From the NCBI GenBank assembly GCA_963723745.1, contig CAVRRZ010000004.1, forward strand, positions 434,001-498,000: a stretch of 64,000 bases of DNA. Reading direction: 5' to 3'. The stretch's first letter is position 1, and each line of letters begins with the position of its first letter. The position numbers and the translations under genes are program-made. Shown in pieces: positions 19,526-28,863 of this stretch. The notes beneath the pieces were generated by a model. It searched no databases, was not told the origin of the DNA, and saw only the letters and a program-made list of their open reading frames with translations. The DNA is from CAVRRZ01 sp963723745. Lineage in GTDB: Bacteria > Actinomycetota > Actinomycetes > Mycobacteriales > Geodermatophilaceae.

Positions 19526-21388
19526 ATGAAGGAAACCCGCGCGGGGCTGGCCCCCGCGTCCGCGCCCGGATTCGGGGTGACCTGGGGCGGACCGCCTCGG
19601 GCAGCCCGCCGGGCTCTCACGGTGGCCGCGTCCGCGGCCATGATCGCCGGCATGGCGGGACCCGCCGTGGCCTCCGAGGCCTCGGCAGTGCCCTCCGCGC
19701 CCGTCTCGGTGATCGTGCAGGAGCTCCCGGGCTCCGGTAACGGTCCCGAGGCCGCTGTCGCCGCGCTCGGCGGCAGCGTCGTCCGCCCGCTGGACGTCAT
19801 CGACGGTTTCGAGGCCACCCTGCCGGGTTCCCGGCTGGATGCGCTGCGTGCCGTCGCGGGCGTCAAGGACGTCACCGAGAACGCCTCGGTGACCCTGTCC
19901 AGCCAGGAAGTGACCGACCAGGAGGGCCTCAACGGCTCGCTGCGCCGGATCACGCACGAGATGACCGGTGCGGCCGACATGTGGGACGCCGGGTACACCG
20001 GCGCCGGCGTGGACGTCGCGATCATCGACTCGGGCACGGTCCCGGTCGAGGGGCTCAACGGCGCCGGCAAGGTCGTCCACGGCCCGGACCTGTCGTTCGA
20101 GGCCCAGGACTGCAACCGGGGGGGCAAGTGCAAGGCCAGCCCGGTCGCGACCTTGGACACGTTCGGCCACGGGACGCACATGGCCGGCATCATCGCCGGC
20201 AAGGACAGCTCGGTGACCGGCGCGGTGACCAGCGAGACGGCCGGCAGCTTCGTCGGTGTCGCGCCGGACGCGCGGATCGTCAGCGTCAAGGTCGCTGACG
20301 CCCTCGGTCGTACCGACGTCTCCCAGGCGATCGCCGCGATCGACTGGGTGATCAAGCACAAGAACGCCAACGGGTTGAACATCCGGGTGCTGAACATGTC
20401 GTTCGGCACCGACGGTGTGCAGAGCTACCAGCTCGACCCGCTGGCGTTCGCGGCCGAGCAGGCCTGGCACGCGGGCATCGTGGTCGTGGTCAGCGCCGGC
20501 AACCGCAACAACGGTTCGGCCAAGCTGGACAACCCGGCGTACGACCCGTACGTGATCGCCGTCGGCGGTTCGGACGGCAAGGGCACGGCGACCACCGAGG
20601 ACGACATCGTCCCGTCGTGGTCGGCGAAGGGCGACGGGGCGCGTAATCCCGACGTCGTGGCCCCGGGTCAGTCCGTGGTCAGCCTGCGGGTGCCCAACTC
20701 GTTCCTCGACGCCCAGTACCCGGGCGCGCGGACCGGGGACCGGTTCTTCCGCGGTACGGGCACGTCGCAGTCGGCGGCCGTCGTCTCGGGCGCCGCGGCG
20801 CTGCTCCTGGAGCAGCGTCCGGGCCTCAAGCCGGACCAGGTCAAGGCGCTGCTCATGGGCACTGCCCAGGAGCTTCCGGCGACCGACCCCGTCGCCCAGG
20901 GTGAGGGTCTGATCGATCTCGCCGCGGCGAAGGACGCCCCCACTCCGGACGCCGTCCAGACGTGGGAGCGGTCGACCGGTACGGGTTCGCTCGACAAGGC
21001 CCGCGGTACGGCCTTCGTCGAGCACGAGGGCCAGCAGCTGCGCGGTGAGACGGACTTCACCGGGCGCAAGTGGAACGCGACGGCCTTCTCGAAGACCCTC
21101 CGCAACGCGATCAAGGAGGGCAAGCTCAACGGCCTCTCCTGGTCGGGTCTGTCCTGGAGCGGGCTGTCCTGGTCCGGGCTGTCCTGGAGCGGGCTGTCCT
21201 GGTCCGGGCTGTCCTGGAGCGGGCTGTCCTGGAGCGGGCTCTCGTGGTCCGGTCTGAGCTGGAGCGGGCTCTCGTGGTCCGGTCTGAGCTGGAGCGGGCT
21301 CTCGTGGTCCGGTCTGAGCTGGAGCGGGCTGTCCTGGTCCGGTCTGAGCTGGAGCGGACTGTCCTGGTCCGGCATCAGCTGGAGCTGA
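19526..21388 (+). CDS. Secreted S8 subtilisin-like protease with a 17-fold GLSWS C-terminal tail
   Basis: A 620-residue exported serine protease. A signal peptide (VAASAAMIAGMAGPAVAS) is followed by an I9-like propeptide (about 55-125) and the S8 catalytic domain (about 150-460). The triad is visible: Asp in VAIIDSGT, His in FGHGTHMAG, Ser in GTGTSQSAAVVSG, plus the oxyanion Asn in VSAGNRNNG. GTSQSA replaces the usual GTSMAAP. After a short linker the protein ends in 17 consecutive GLSWS pentapeptides (bases 21131-21385), the last being GISWS. No LPXTG or membrane anchor. The ATG at 19526 directly precedes the basic part of the signal. Confidence 0.92.
   Translation: MKETRAGLAPASAPGFGVTWGGPPRAARRALTVAASAAMIAGMAGPAVASEASAVPSAPVSVIVQELPGSGNGPEAAVAALGGSVVRPLDVIDGFEATLPGSRLDALRAVAGVKDVTENASVTLSSQEVTDQEGLNGSLRRITHEMTGAADMWDAGYTGAGVDVAIIDSGTVPVEGLNGAGKVVHGPDLSFEAQDCNRGGKCKASPVATLDTFGHGTHMAGIIAGKDSSVTGAVTSETAGSFVGVAPDARIVSVKVADALGRTDVSQAIAAIDWVIKHKNANGLNIRVLNMSFGTDGVQSYQLDPLAFAAEQAWHAGIVVVVSAGNRNNGSAKLDNPAYDPYVIAVGGSDGKGTATTEDDIVPSWSAKGDGARNPDVVAPGQSVVSLRVPNSFLDAQYPGARTGDRFFRGTGTSQSAAVVSGAAALLLEQRPGLKPDQVKALLMGTAQELPATDPVAQGEGLIDLAAAKDAPTPDAVQTWERSTGTGSLDKARGTAFVEHEGQQLRGETDFTGRKWNATAFSKTLRNAIKEGKLNGLSWSGLSWSGLSWSGLSWSGLSWSGLSWSGLSWSGLSWSGLSWSGLSWSGLSWSGLSWSGLSWSGLSWSGLSWSGLSWSGISWS
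21131..21385 (+). repeat. Tandem coding repeat, 17 x 15 bp (30-bp higher-order units)
   Basis: Each 15-base unit encodes GLSWS. Codon use alternates, giving 30-base superunits: one type is repeated exactly at 21151-21180 and 21181-21210, another exactly three times at 21241-21330. Exact copies point to recent duplication, and copy number is likely to vary between strains. Confidence 0.95.
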
Positions 21389-21397
21389 CCCCCTGAG

Positions 21398-21450
21398 GGC
21401 GATGACGGGCGGCGTCCTGCGCACCACGCCGGCCGCCGTCCGTCATCGCC
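21398..21450. terminator. Hairpin 1 after the subtilase
   Basis: Perfect 11-bp arms GGCGATGACGG and CCGTCATCGCC, with a long GC-rich loop that can fold further. Begins ten bases after the stop. Confidence 0.65.
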
Positions 21451-21456
21451 GTCCCC

Positions 21457-21484
21457 GGGACGTCACCCGCGCGGGTGACGTCCC
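21457..21484. repeat. Hairpin 2: 28-bp perfect palindrome
   Basis: GGGACGTCACCCGC followed immediately by its exact complement reversed. Either a cruciform/terminator or a dimeric-protein binding site. Confidence 0.85.
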
Positions 21485-21495
21485 CTCGCTCGCCG

Positions 21496-21530
21496 GGCCG
21501 TCGGCCCTACAGCCGTAGGGCCCGACGGCC
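21496..21530. repeat. Hairpin 3 upstream of the GGDEF-EAL operon
   Basis: 15-bp arms GGCCGTCGGCCCTAC and GTAGGGCCCGACGGCC with one bulged base and the loop AGCC. It lies 52 bases before the leader ORF and could be a terminator read from either side or part of the mRNA leader. Confidence 0.75.
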
Positions 21531-21582
21531 GATCTCTCCGACGCGACACCTACGTGTCCGCGCGACCGCAGAGGAGGTGACC

Positions 21583-21735
21583 ATGAACCGAACCCGTTCC
21601 GTGGCGGGCTGCACGCCCGCCCCGGACGCCCGGCCTGCGCTCCCGGCGCCGGCGGGGACCGCGCTCGTGGTCCCTGCGGCTGCCGTCGTCGCGGACCGCA
21701 ACGCGTCGGGTCCCTCTCCGCAGGGGATCCGATGA
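21583..21735 (+). CDS. 50-residue leader ORF coupled to the GGDEF-EAL gene
   Basis: A short ORF with the best ribosome binding site nearby (GAGGAGGTGACC before ATG). Its product, rich in A, P and V, matches nothing I know. Its TGA overlaps the ATG of the GGDEF-EAL gene (ATGA), so ribosomes finishing it would start the enzyme. It may be a translated leader that sets enzyme level, or simply a small protein. The downstream gene has no strong site of its own. Confidence 0.55.
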   Translation: MNRTRSVAGCTPAPDARPALPAPAGTALVVPAAAVVADRNASGPSPQGIR

Positions 21736-24348
21736 CGGCCACGGTGCCGGAGGGCACCGTGGCCGTGCTCCGGCGCTTCCGGCTGGGCGTGTCCCAGAAG
21801 ATCGCGCTGCTCACCGCCTCGGTGGCCGCAGCCGCAGTGCTGCTGTTCGTCACCGTGGTCGAACCGCTTCCCACAGCTCCCACGGCCCTGTCCCTGCCGT
21901 GGGTGCTGTGGGCGGCGATCTTCGCCGCCAGCGAGGTGCTCGTCGTCCACGTGCAGTGGAAGCGCGAGTCGCACACCTTCTCGCTCAGCGATCTGGTGCT
22001 CGCAGCCGGTCTCGTCCTGGCCGCCCCGGGCGATCTCGTGCTCGCCCAGGTCGCGGGCACCGCCACCGCCCTGGTACTGCACCGGCGCCAGCGCGGCCTC
22101 AAACTCGCCTTCAACGCCGCGCAGTTCGGCCTCGCCGGCTGCATGGCCACGATCGTGTTCCACGGCCTGGCCGCGCCCCTGGGGGACGCGTGGTCGTGGG
22201 CAGCGCAGCTGCTCGCCGTCGCCGTGTCCACCCTGACCGCCTCGGTGACCATCTTCGCCGTCATGACCATCTCCGAGGGCCGGGCCGACGTGCGCCCGCT
22301 CCTGGGGATGCTCGGCTTCTCGCTGCCGTTCACCCTCGGCTCCGCCGCCGTCGGTGTGGTCATCGCCCGGACGTCGGTCAACGACCCGGCCGCCCTGGCA
22401 CTGCTGATGCTGCCGACGCTGCTCATCATCGGCGCCTACCGCGCCTACACCCGCGCCCGCGAGCAGCAGGAGAACCTCAAGCTGCTCCACGAGGTGACCT
22501 CGCTGCTGCACGGCGACGACGTCGACGCCGCCCTCGGCGACTTCCTGACCTCGGCCCGCACCGCCTTCCGCGCCGAACTGGCCGAACTGGTGCTGGTGAG
22601 CAGCGCCGGCAACGGCGGGCTGACCGTCAGCCGAAGCCAGGACGGCGCCGAGCCGGTCGTGATGGCCCCCGCCGACAGCGACGGCGAGCGGCAGCGGCTG
22701 CTGCGCCTGTCCACCGCCCACGGATCGATGGCCACCCGGACCGGCGCCGGCCGCGGCGGGCCGCTGGACACCTACGCCACCGAGCGCGGCTTCAAGGACG
22801 CCATGGTCGCGGCGCTGCGCACCGAGGACCGGGTGCACGGCCTGCTGCTCGTCGCCGGGAGGCTGGGCGACGTCACCACCTTCAACCGGAGCGACCTGGC
22901 CCTGCTCGAGACCTTCGGACGGCACGTCGCCACCTCGCTGGAGCGCGGACGCCTGGAGGAGACGCTCCGCCAGGTGACCGACCTCAAGGAGCAGCTGCGC
23001 CACCAGACGCTGCACGACTCGCTGACCGGATTGCCCAACCGGGTGCTCTTCCTGGACCGCGCCCGCCAGGCCGTGGACGTCGCCGCCCGCACGCACGCGT
23101 GGCCCGCGGTCCTCTACCTCGACCTCGACGGCTTCAAGCCGGTCAACGACGAGTTCGGCCACGACATCGGCGACATGGTCCTGCGCACCATCGCCCACCG
23201 GCTGCGCAACTGCCTGCGGCCGGCCGACACCGCAGCCCGGCTCGGCGGTGACGAGTTCGCCGTGCTGCTCGGCGGCCCGCTCGACCGGCAGGGCGTCGAC
23301 CGGATCGTCGACCGCGTCCGGGCGCAGTTCGACGTCCCCGTCGACATCGGAGAGGGCCGACTGGCCCGCATCGGCGCCAGCATCGGCATCGCCGTGGGCA
23401 GCATCGGCATCGGGGACGCCGACAGCCTCATCCGCCAGGCCGACATCGCCATGTACGCGGCCAAGCGCGGTGGCGGCGGGGCGACGTACTTCGAGGAGGG
23501 CATGGGCGACCCGACGTCCGCCCGGGAGGACGCCGTCGCCGAGCTGACCAGCGGCGGTCGCCCACGGTGAGCTCGTCACCGTCTTCCAGCCGCTGGTCAA
23601 CCTGCGTACGGGTCGTCCAACCGGCGCCGAGGCGCTGGTGCGCTGGGCGCACCCGGAGGGCATGCGCGGCCCCGACTCCTTCATCGGCCTGGCCGAGGAG
23701 ACCGGCCTGATCGTCGAGATCGGCGAAGTGGTGCTGCGCGAGGCCTGCCGGCAGGCCGCCCGCTGGGCGGCTGCCGACGGGTCCGTCCCGCTCACGATCA
23801 CGGTCAACCTGTCGGCCCGGCAGCTGTCGGACCCCGGGATCGTCGACGTCGTCACCGACGCGCTCGGCGAGGCCGGCCTGGACGCCAAGCGCCTGGTCCT
23901 CGAGATCACCGAGACCGTCCTGATGCAGGACCGCGAGGCCGCGGCGGCCACCCTGTGGCGGCTGAAGGCTCTCGGCGTGCGGATCGCGATCGACGACTTC
24001 GGCACCGGGTACTCGTCGCTGGCCTACCTGCGCCGCTTCCCGATCGACATGCTCAAGATCGCTCGCGAGTTCGTCGACGGCCTCGGCCGCGACGAGCACG
24101 ACGACGTCATCACCCGCGCCATCGTCGAGCTGGCCGGCACGCTGGGGCTGCTCACCGTCGCCGAGGGCATCGAGACCCACGACCAGCAGACGTTCGTGAC
24201 GGCGCTGGGCTGCGACCTGGGCCAGGGCTACCTGTTCTCCCGTCCGGTCGACGCCGAGGCCGCCCTCAGCCTGCTCACCGCGGACGCCGTGACGCCGGTG
24301 GAACTCACCCGGCCCACCGAGGGCCCGCTGCTGCGCGTCGTCTCCTGA
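21732..24348 (+). CDS. Membrane GGDEF-EAL protein (cyclic di-GMP synthase/phosphodiesterase), one frameshift
   Basis: About 871 residues after correction. Six or so membrane helices occupy the first 240 residues, then a GAF-like domain (about 255-405), a GGDEF domain with an intact GGDEF motif (LGGDEFAVLL) and an EAL domain with GAEALVRW, DDFGTGYSS and EGIETHDQQ. Both catalytic signatures are intact, so it could make or break cyclic di-GMP. One extra G near 23552 splits it exactly between the GGDEF and EAL parts (AELTS then AVAHGELVTVFQP). Signal sensed is unknown. Confidence 0.93.
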
Positions 24349-24372
24349 TCCCGCGGGTCGCCCACGCGTCGT

Positions 24373-24909
24373 TCAGCGGGCGTGCTGCACCAGGCCCTGC
24401 TGCTCGATGAGGCGCGCCTGCTCGCGGCACCAGGGTGACCACGCGTCGCCCTCGGTCTCCTGCCGCCGGCGGAACGACGCCCAGTCGAGCAGTTCCCACT
24501 CCCCCACCTCGGAGGACTCGGGGGCAGGGTCGCCGGTGAAGCGCCCGAGGTAGACGGGGCAGATCTCGTTCTCGACCACGCCGCGGAACTCGGCGCGGTA
24601 CCGGTAGCCGGGCAGCGCCGGGCGAAGGTCGGCCACCGCGATGCCCAGCTCGTCACGCGCACGCCGTGCGATGGCGCTCGCGTCGTCCTCGTCCGGACCC
24701 GGGTGCCCGCAGACGGTGTTGGTCCACATGCCGGGGAAGGTCGCCTTGTCCGTGGCGCGGCGGGTGACCAGCAGCCGGCCATCGTCGGCGAACAGGTAGG
24801 CGGAGAACGCACGGTGCAGGGGGGTCTCGCCGTGGTGCACGAGCGGCTTGGGCATCGTGCCGATCGCCCGGCCCTCGTCGTCGACGAGCACGATCAGTTC
24901 CTCCACCAC
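24373..24909 (-). CDS. idi: Isopentenyl-diphosphate delta-isomerase, type 1
   Basis: Interconverts IPP and DMAPP in isoprenoid synthesis, in the cytoplasm. 178 residues, the usual length. The Nudix-like core contains TNTVCGHP with the catalytic Cys and ENEICPVY with the catalytic Glu, and metal-binding His residues in VHHGETPLHRAFSAYLF. Start ATG/GTG at 24909. No isoprenoid neighbours; it is convergent with the GGDEF-EAL gene. Confidence 0.95.
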   Translation of the reverse strand: MVEELIVLVDDEGRAIGTMPKPLVHHGETPLHRAFSAYLFADDGRLLVTRRATDKATFPGMWTNTVCGHPGPDEDDASAIARRARDELGIAVADLRPALPGYRYRAEFRGVVENEICPVYLGRFTGDPAPESSEVGEWELLDWASFRRRQETEGDAWSPWCREQARLIEQQGLVQHAR

Positions 24910-25125
24910 TCCCCCATCGTGCCCTGCCGGGCGTCTCGATGGTGATCAGCCTGGGTGATCCATCGGTGGGCACCCCGGCTCGTCGCGGGTGCCGGGCCCG
25001 CTGCCCGGTGCCGATCCAGGGCGACCTCCGGACCAACGTCCCGCACGGTCGGTCCCTTCGCATCCGGCCCCGGCCCCCACCGGTCGTTGAGATGGATGCC
25101 GGGACACCGAGGACAGGAGGATGCG

Positions 25126-25890
25126 ATGAGCACGACCACGGGCAGGGCGGCCGGCCACGTCGTCGTCGTCACCGGCGGCGCGCGCGGCATCGGCGCAGCG
25201 ATCACCGAGACCTTCGTCCGGGAGGGCGGGCGCGTCCTGGTCACCGACGTGCTCGACGACGAGGGCAAGCAGCTCGCCGACTCGCTGGGCGACGCGGCCG
25301 CCTACGCGCACCTCGACGTCACCGACCCGGAGGACTGGCGGACCGCCGTGGCCCAGGCCGAGTCCACGTTCGGTCCGGTGACGGCGTTGATCAACAACGC
25401 GGGCGTGGTCGAGTTCGCGACGATCGAGGAGACCTCGGACGAGCGCTTCCACCGGGTCCTGGACATCGACCTCGTCGGCGCCTTCTTCGGCATGCGCAGC
25501 GTGCTGCCTTCGCTCCGCCGCTCCGGCGGCGGTGCGATCGTGAACGTCTCCTCGACCGCCGGCCTGATGGGCTACGCGGGGATCGCCGCGTACGTCTCGG
25601 CCAAGTGGGGACTGCGCGGGCTGACCAAGGCCGCCGCGCTCGAGTTCGCCCCCGACCGGATTCGCGTGTGCTCCGTCCACCCGGGACCGATCCGCACGCC
25701 GATGACGGCGGGCATCCCCGACGACATCGCGGAGGGCCAGCCGATCCCCCGCTTCGGTGACCCGGCCGAAGTGGCGCGCATGGTGCTGTTCGTGGTCGCC
25801 GACGCGACGTACTCCACCGGCTCGGAGTTCGTCGTCGACGGCGGCGCCGTCACCGGCAGCCCCCTGCGCGTGGCCGTGAAGACCGAGTGA
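25126..25890 (+). CDS. Short-chain dehydrogenase/reductase (SDR), hydroxysteroid-dehydrogenase-like
   Basis: A 254-residue NAD(P)-dependent oxidoreductase of the classical SDR family. Cofactor motif TGGARGIG, structural NNAG, catalytic Ser in NVSSTAG and YxxxK as YVSAKWG, then PGPIRTPM. Sequence features resemble 3-alpha/20-beta hydroxysteroid and FabG-like enzymes. An AGGAGG precedes the ATG at 25126. It runs convergent to the paaABCDE operon with three bases between stops; a link to phenylacetate use is possible but unproven. Confidence 0.88.
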   Translation: MSTTTGRAAGHVVVVTGGARGIGAAITETFVREGGRVLVTDVLDDEGKQLADSLGDAAAYAHLDVTDPEDWRTAVAQAESTFGPVTALINNAGVVEFATIEETSDERFHRVLDIDLVGAFFGMRSVLPSLRRSGGGAIVNVSSTAGLMGYAGIAAYVSAKWGLRGLTKAAALEFAPDRIRVCSVHPGPIRTPMTAGIPDDIAEGQPIPRFGDPAEVARMVLFVVADATYSTGSEFVVDGGAVTGSPLRVAVKTE

Positions 25891-25893
25891 GGA

Positions 25894-26971
25894 CTACTGG
25901 TCGTAGTCGACGGTGACCTCGTCGGAAACGGGAATCGACTGGCAGGTGAGCACGTAGCCGGCCGCGACCTCCTTCTCCTCCAGCGCGTAGTTGCGCAGCA
26001 TGCGCACCTCGCCCTGGGTGACCTTCGCCCGGCAGGTGCCGCACACGCCGCCCTTGCAGGCGAACGGCAGGTCGCCCCGGACCTTCTGGGCGGCGTCGAG
26101 CACCGGCACGCTGCGGGGCAGCGTCAGCGGCGTGGCCCGGCCGTCGAGGACGACGGTCACCTCGGCGCTCGGCCCGGTGACGGTGGCCTCGTCGCCGCGC
26201 ACCGGCTCCGGCGGCACCTCGTCGACGTAGAACAGCTCCTGGTGCACGCGGGCGGGCGGCGACGCGGAGCTCGCCGAGGAGGTCCTTGGCGTCCACGACC
26301 AGGCCGTGCGGCCCGCACAGCCACCAGTGGTCCACGTGCTCGGCGTCGACGAACGCGCCGATCAGCGTGCGGAGCCGGTCGCGATCGAGCCGGCCGCTCA
26401 TCAGCTCGGCGTCGCGCGGCTCGCGCGAGAGCACGTGCACCAGCTGCAGGCGCGGGCCGTAGGCGTCCTTCAGGTCGGCGAGCTCGTCGGCGAACATCAC
26501 GGTGTCGGTCCGGCGGTTGCCGTAGAACACGGTCACGGTCGACTCGCCGTCACGCAGCACGGTCGCGGCCAGCGACAGCACCGGGGTGATCCCGGAGCCG
26601 GCGACGACGAAGACGTGGTCGCCCGGAGCCGCCAGGTCCGCTGTGAAGGTGCCGGACGGCGGCAGCACCTCGATCGCGTCGCCCGGGCGCACCTCGTGCA
26701 CCAGCCACGAGGAGAAGAACCCGCCGGGCACCTCGCGGACGCCCACGCGCGGTGCCGCTCCCATCGGAGCGCAGACCGAGTAGGACCGCCGTTCGTCGCG
26801 GCCCCCCTCGGCGCGACGCAGGGTGAGGGCCTGCCCGGGCTGGAACGCGTAGTCCTCGGCCAGTTCGGGCGGGACGTCGAAGGTGACCGCGACCGCGTCG
26901 TCGGTGAGCCGCTCGACCTTGGCAACCGTGAGCTCCCGGAAGGTCGGCCGACGGCGAGGAGGCGTGGCCAC
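25894..26971 (-). CDS. paaE: Phenylacetyl-CoA epoxidase reductase subunit PaaE (one frameshift)
   Basis: Feeds electrons from NADPH to the PaaAC epoxidase. About 358 residues after correction: a ferredoxin-reductase FAD/NAD region (RRSYSVCAP, GSGITPVLSLAATVL) and a C-terminal plant-type 2Fe-2S domain with the cluster ligands in CKGGVCGTC and a fourth Cys in LTCQS. One base too many near 26252 separates the two domains. The GTG start at 26971 shares one base with the TAG of paaD. Last gene of paaABCDE. Confidence 0.95.
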
Positions 26972-27498
26972 TAGATCTCCTTCACGTGCTCGAACGGTTC
27001 GCCGCACGACCGGCACCGGCGCAGCGCCTTGCAGGAGGTCGCGCCGAACTCGCTGACCTCCTCGGTGTCGCGCGATCCGCACAGCGGGCAGTCGGCGGCG
27101 CGCCCGGTGGGGCCGAGCTGCAGCGGGACCGGTCCCGGCCCGCGTACCGGCGCCGCGCCGGGCGGGGCGATGCCGGCCTGCGCCAGCTTGCGGCGCCCCT
27201 CGGGGCTGATCCAGTCGGTGCTCCACGGCGGCGAGAGCACCGTGCGGACGTCGACGCGCGCGAACCCCGCGCGGTGCAGCGCGTGCACCAGGTCGGCGCG
27301 CATCACCCCCATCGCGGGGCAGCCGGTGTACGTCGGTGTGATCTCGACGACCACGGTGCCGTCGTCGTCGGTGCGGACGTCGCGGAGCACACCCAGGTCG
27401 GCGAGCGTGAGCATCGGCAGCTCCGGGTCGGTCACCGTCACCGCGACGCTGCGCGCATCTCGGGTGGGGGGCTCCAGGGCGGTCGTCATCACGCTCAC
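26971..27498 (-). CDS. paaD: Phenylacetyl-CoA epoxidase assembly subunit PaaD
   Basis: A 175-residue DUF59/MIP18-type protein, needed for maturation of the epoxidase. N-terminal half has the family DPELPMLTLADLGVLRDV and TYTGCPAMGVM; the C-terminal part holds two Cys pairs (CPLCGS and CRSCGE) forming a zinc ribbon typical of PaaD. The GTG at 27498 overlaps the paaC stop as GTGA. Confidence 0.94.
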   Translation of the reverse strand: MSVMTTALEPPTRDARSVAVTVTDPELPMLTLADLGVLRDVRTDDDGTVVVEITPTYTGCPAMGVMRADLVHALHRAGFARVDVRTVLSPPWSTDWISPEGRRKLAQAGIAPPGAAPVRGPGPVPLQLGPTGRAADCPLCGSRDTEEVSEFGATSCKALRRCRSCGEPFEHVKEI

Positions 27499-28412
27499 CA
27501 TGTCGCCGCAGGGTGCTGCCGCGCCAGCCCCTGGAGAGTGGTCGAGCAGGACGTCCAGCTCGGGGCCGTGCGCACCCCGCCGGCCGGCGGGCTCCCGATC
27601 GGCCGGTTCCGGCGGCGCGGTCAACGTCGCCCGCGTCAGCACCTCGCTGAGCACGTCGCGCACCTCGTCGCGGACCGACGACGGGTCGACGGCCAGGCCG
27701 GCCGCGGCGAGCCGGCGCTCGACGTCGGTGGCCGTGAACAGCTCGGAGGTGAGGGGCCAGACCGTGTCGGCCGCGGCCTGGGCGCGCCGGTGCGACTCCG
27801 CCGTCCCGTCGCCGAGCCGCAGCACCCAGCGGGCCGCGTGGTCGCGGTGGTAGGCCAGCTCGTGAACGCCCTTGGCCGCGATCGCGGCCAGCACCGGGTC
27901 GCGCGAGACGCGGAGGCGGGCGAACACTGCCAGGCGGAACGTCGCGGCGACCAGCAGCCGCATCATCGTGTGCGCGAAGTCGCCGTTCGGCTCCACCACC
28001 AGCGGCGTGCACCGGAACTCGTCGGCGTCGCGGAAGTAGGCGAGCGCGTCCTCGTCCGGGATGGTCGCGGTCGCCCGGCCCGGCTCCCTGGCCCGGCCGA
28101 GCACGCCGACCGAGCCGGCCCGGGCGAGCAGCAGGCGGGCCTGCCCCAGGAGGTCGAGCGCGATGTTGCCGATGGCCACCTCTTCCTCGAGCTCCGGGGC
28201 GTTGGTGATCCACTCGGTGAGCCGCTGGGAGAGCACGAGCGCGTCGTCGCCGAGCATCAGGCAGTAGGCACCCAGGTCCGCGGGGTCGACGCCGTCGGGC
28301 ACCGAGGTGTCGACGCCGGCCAGCGGATCGTCGAAGCCGGTGCCGAAGGCCCAGTGCGAGTCGTCGCCGGAGGCGTGGTCAGCGACTCGTAGACCGTCTC
28401 CTCGTGCGCCAT
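27495..28412 (-). CDS. paaC: Phenylacetyl-CoA epoxidase structural subunit PaaC (two frameshifts)
   Basis: The non-catalytic partner of PaaA in the di-iron epoxidase. The readable core is LGAYCLMLGDDALVLSQRLTEW, EEEVAIGNIALDLLGQARLL, PNGDFAHTMMRLL and the C-terminal GRRGAHGPELDVLLD. Breaks: one base short near 28378, just after MAHEETVYESL, and one too many near 27532, after which the protein ends LQGLARQHPAATW and stops overlapping paaD. About 305 residues once joined. The ATG at 28412 follows an 82-base gap carrying a 21-bp inverted repeat. Confidence 0.93.
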
Positions 28413-28432
28413 CGCTGTGCTTCCGTTCCCGA

Positions 28433-28490
28433 CGAGATCTGCACACTCGTACGCATCGGACGCCGAAGACGTACGAGTGTGCAGATCTCG
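28433..28490. repeat. 21-bp perfect inverted repeat between paaB and paaC
   Basis: Arms at 28433-28453 and 28470-28490 are exact complements around a 16-base spacer. Outer end CGAGATCTGCACACTCG. It starts five bases after the paaB stop and ends 21 bases before the paaC start in the transcribed direction. Confidence 0.93.
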
Positions 28491-28494
28491 CCGC

Positions 28495-28863
28495 TCACAT
28501 GTGGGGGACGTCTGCGGGGATCTCGTAGAACGTCGGGTGCCGGTAGACCTTGTCGCCGCTCGGGGCGAACATCGGGTCCTTCTCGTCGGGGCTCGAGGCG
28601 GTGATGTCGACCGCCTTGACCACCCAGATGCTCACGCCCTCGTTGCGCCGGGTGTAGAGGTCGCGCGCCTCGTGCACGGCCATCTCGTCGTCCGGCGCGT
28701 GCAGCGAGCCGACGTGCACGTGGTTGAGCCCGCGCTTGCCGCGCACGAACACCTCGTACAGCGGCCAGTCGCGCTTCGAGACGGCGGGCTCGGTGCGCGT
28801 CGGCACCTCGGGGCCGGTCGGGATCGCGCCGTGCCCTCCCTCGGCGGTGAGGTCGCTGCTCAC
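28495..28863 (-). CDS. paaB: Phenylacetyl-CoA epoxidase subunit PaaB
   Basis: 122 residues. The family core is KRDWPLYEVFVRGKRGLNHV, VGSLHAPDDEMAVHEARDLYTRR and EGVSIWVVKA; PaaB bridges PaaAC heterodimers. The GTG at 28863 overlaps the paaA stop as GTGA and gives a 28-residue N-terminal extension before the usual start region; the codon there is GTC, not a start, so the extension appears real. Confidence 0.94.
   Translation of the reverse strand: MSSDLTAEGGHGAIPTGPEVPTRTEPAVSKRDWPLYEVFVRGKRGLNHVHVGSLHAPDDEMAVHEARDLYTRRNEGVSIWVVKAVDITASSPDEKDPMFAPSGDKVYRHPTFYEIPADVPHM

Noticed and set aside
21398..21582. Cyclic di-GMP riboswitch upstream of the GGDEF-EAL gene
   Set aside because: The hairpins are simple stems with no aptamer-like junction or conserved loop sequence that I recognise.
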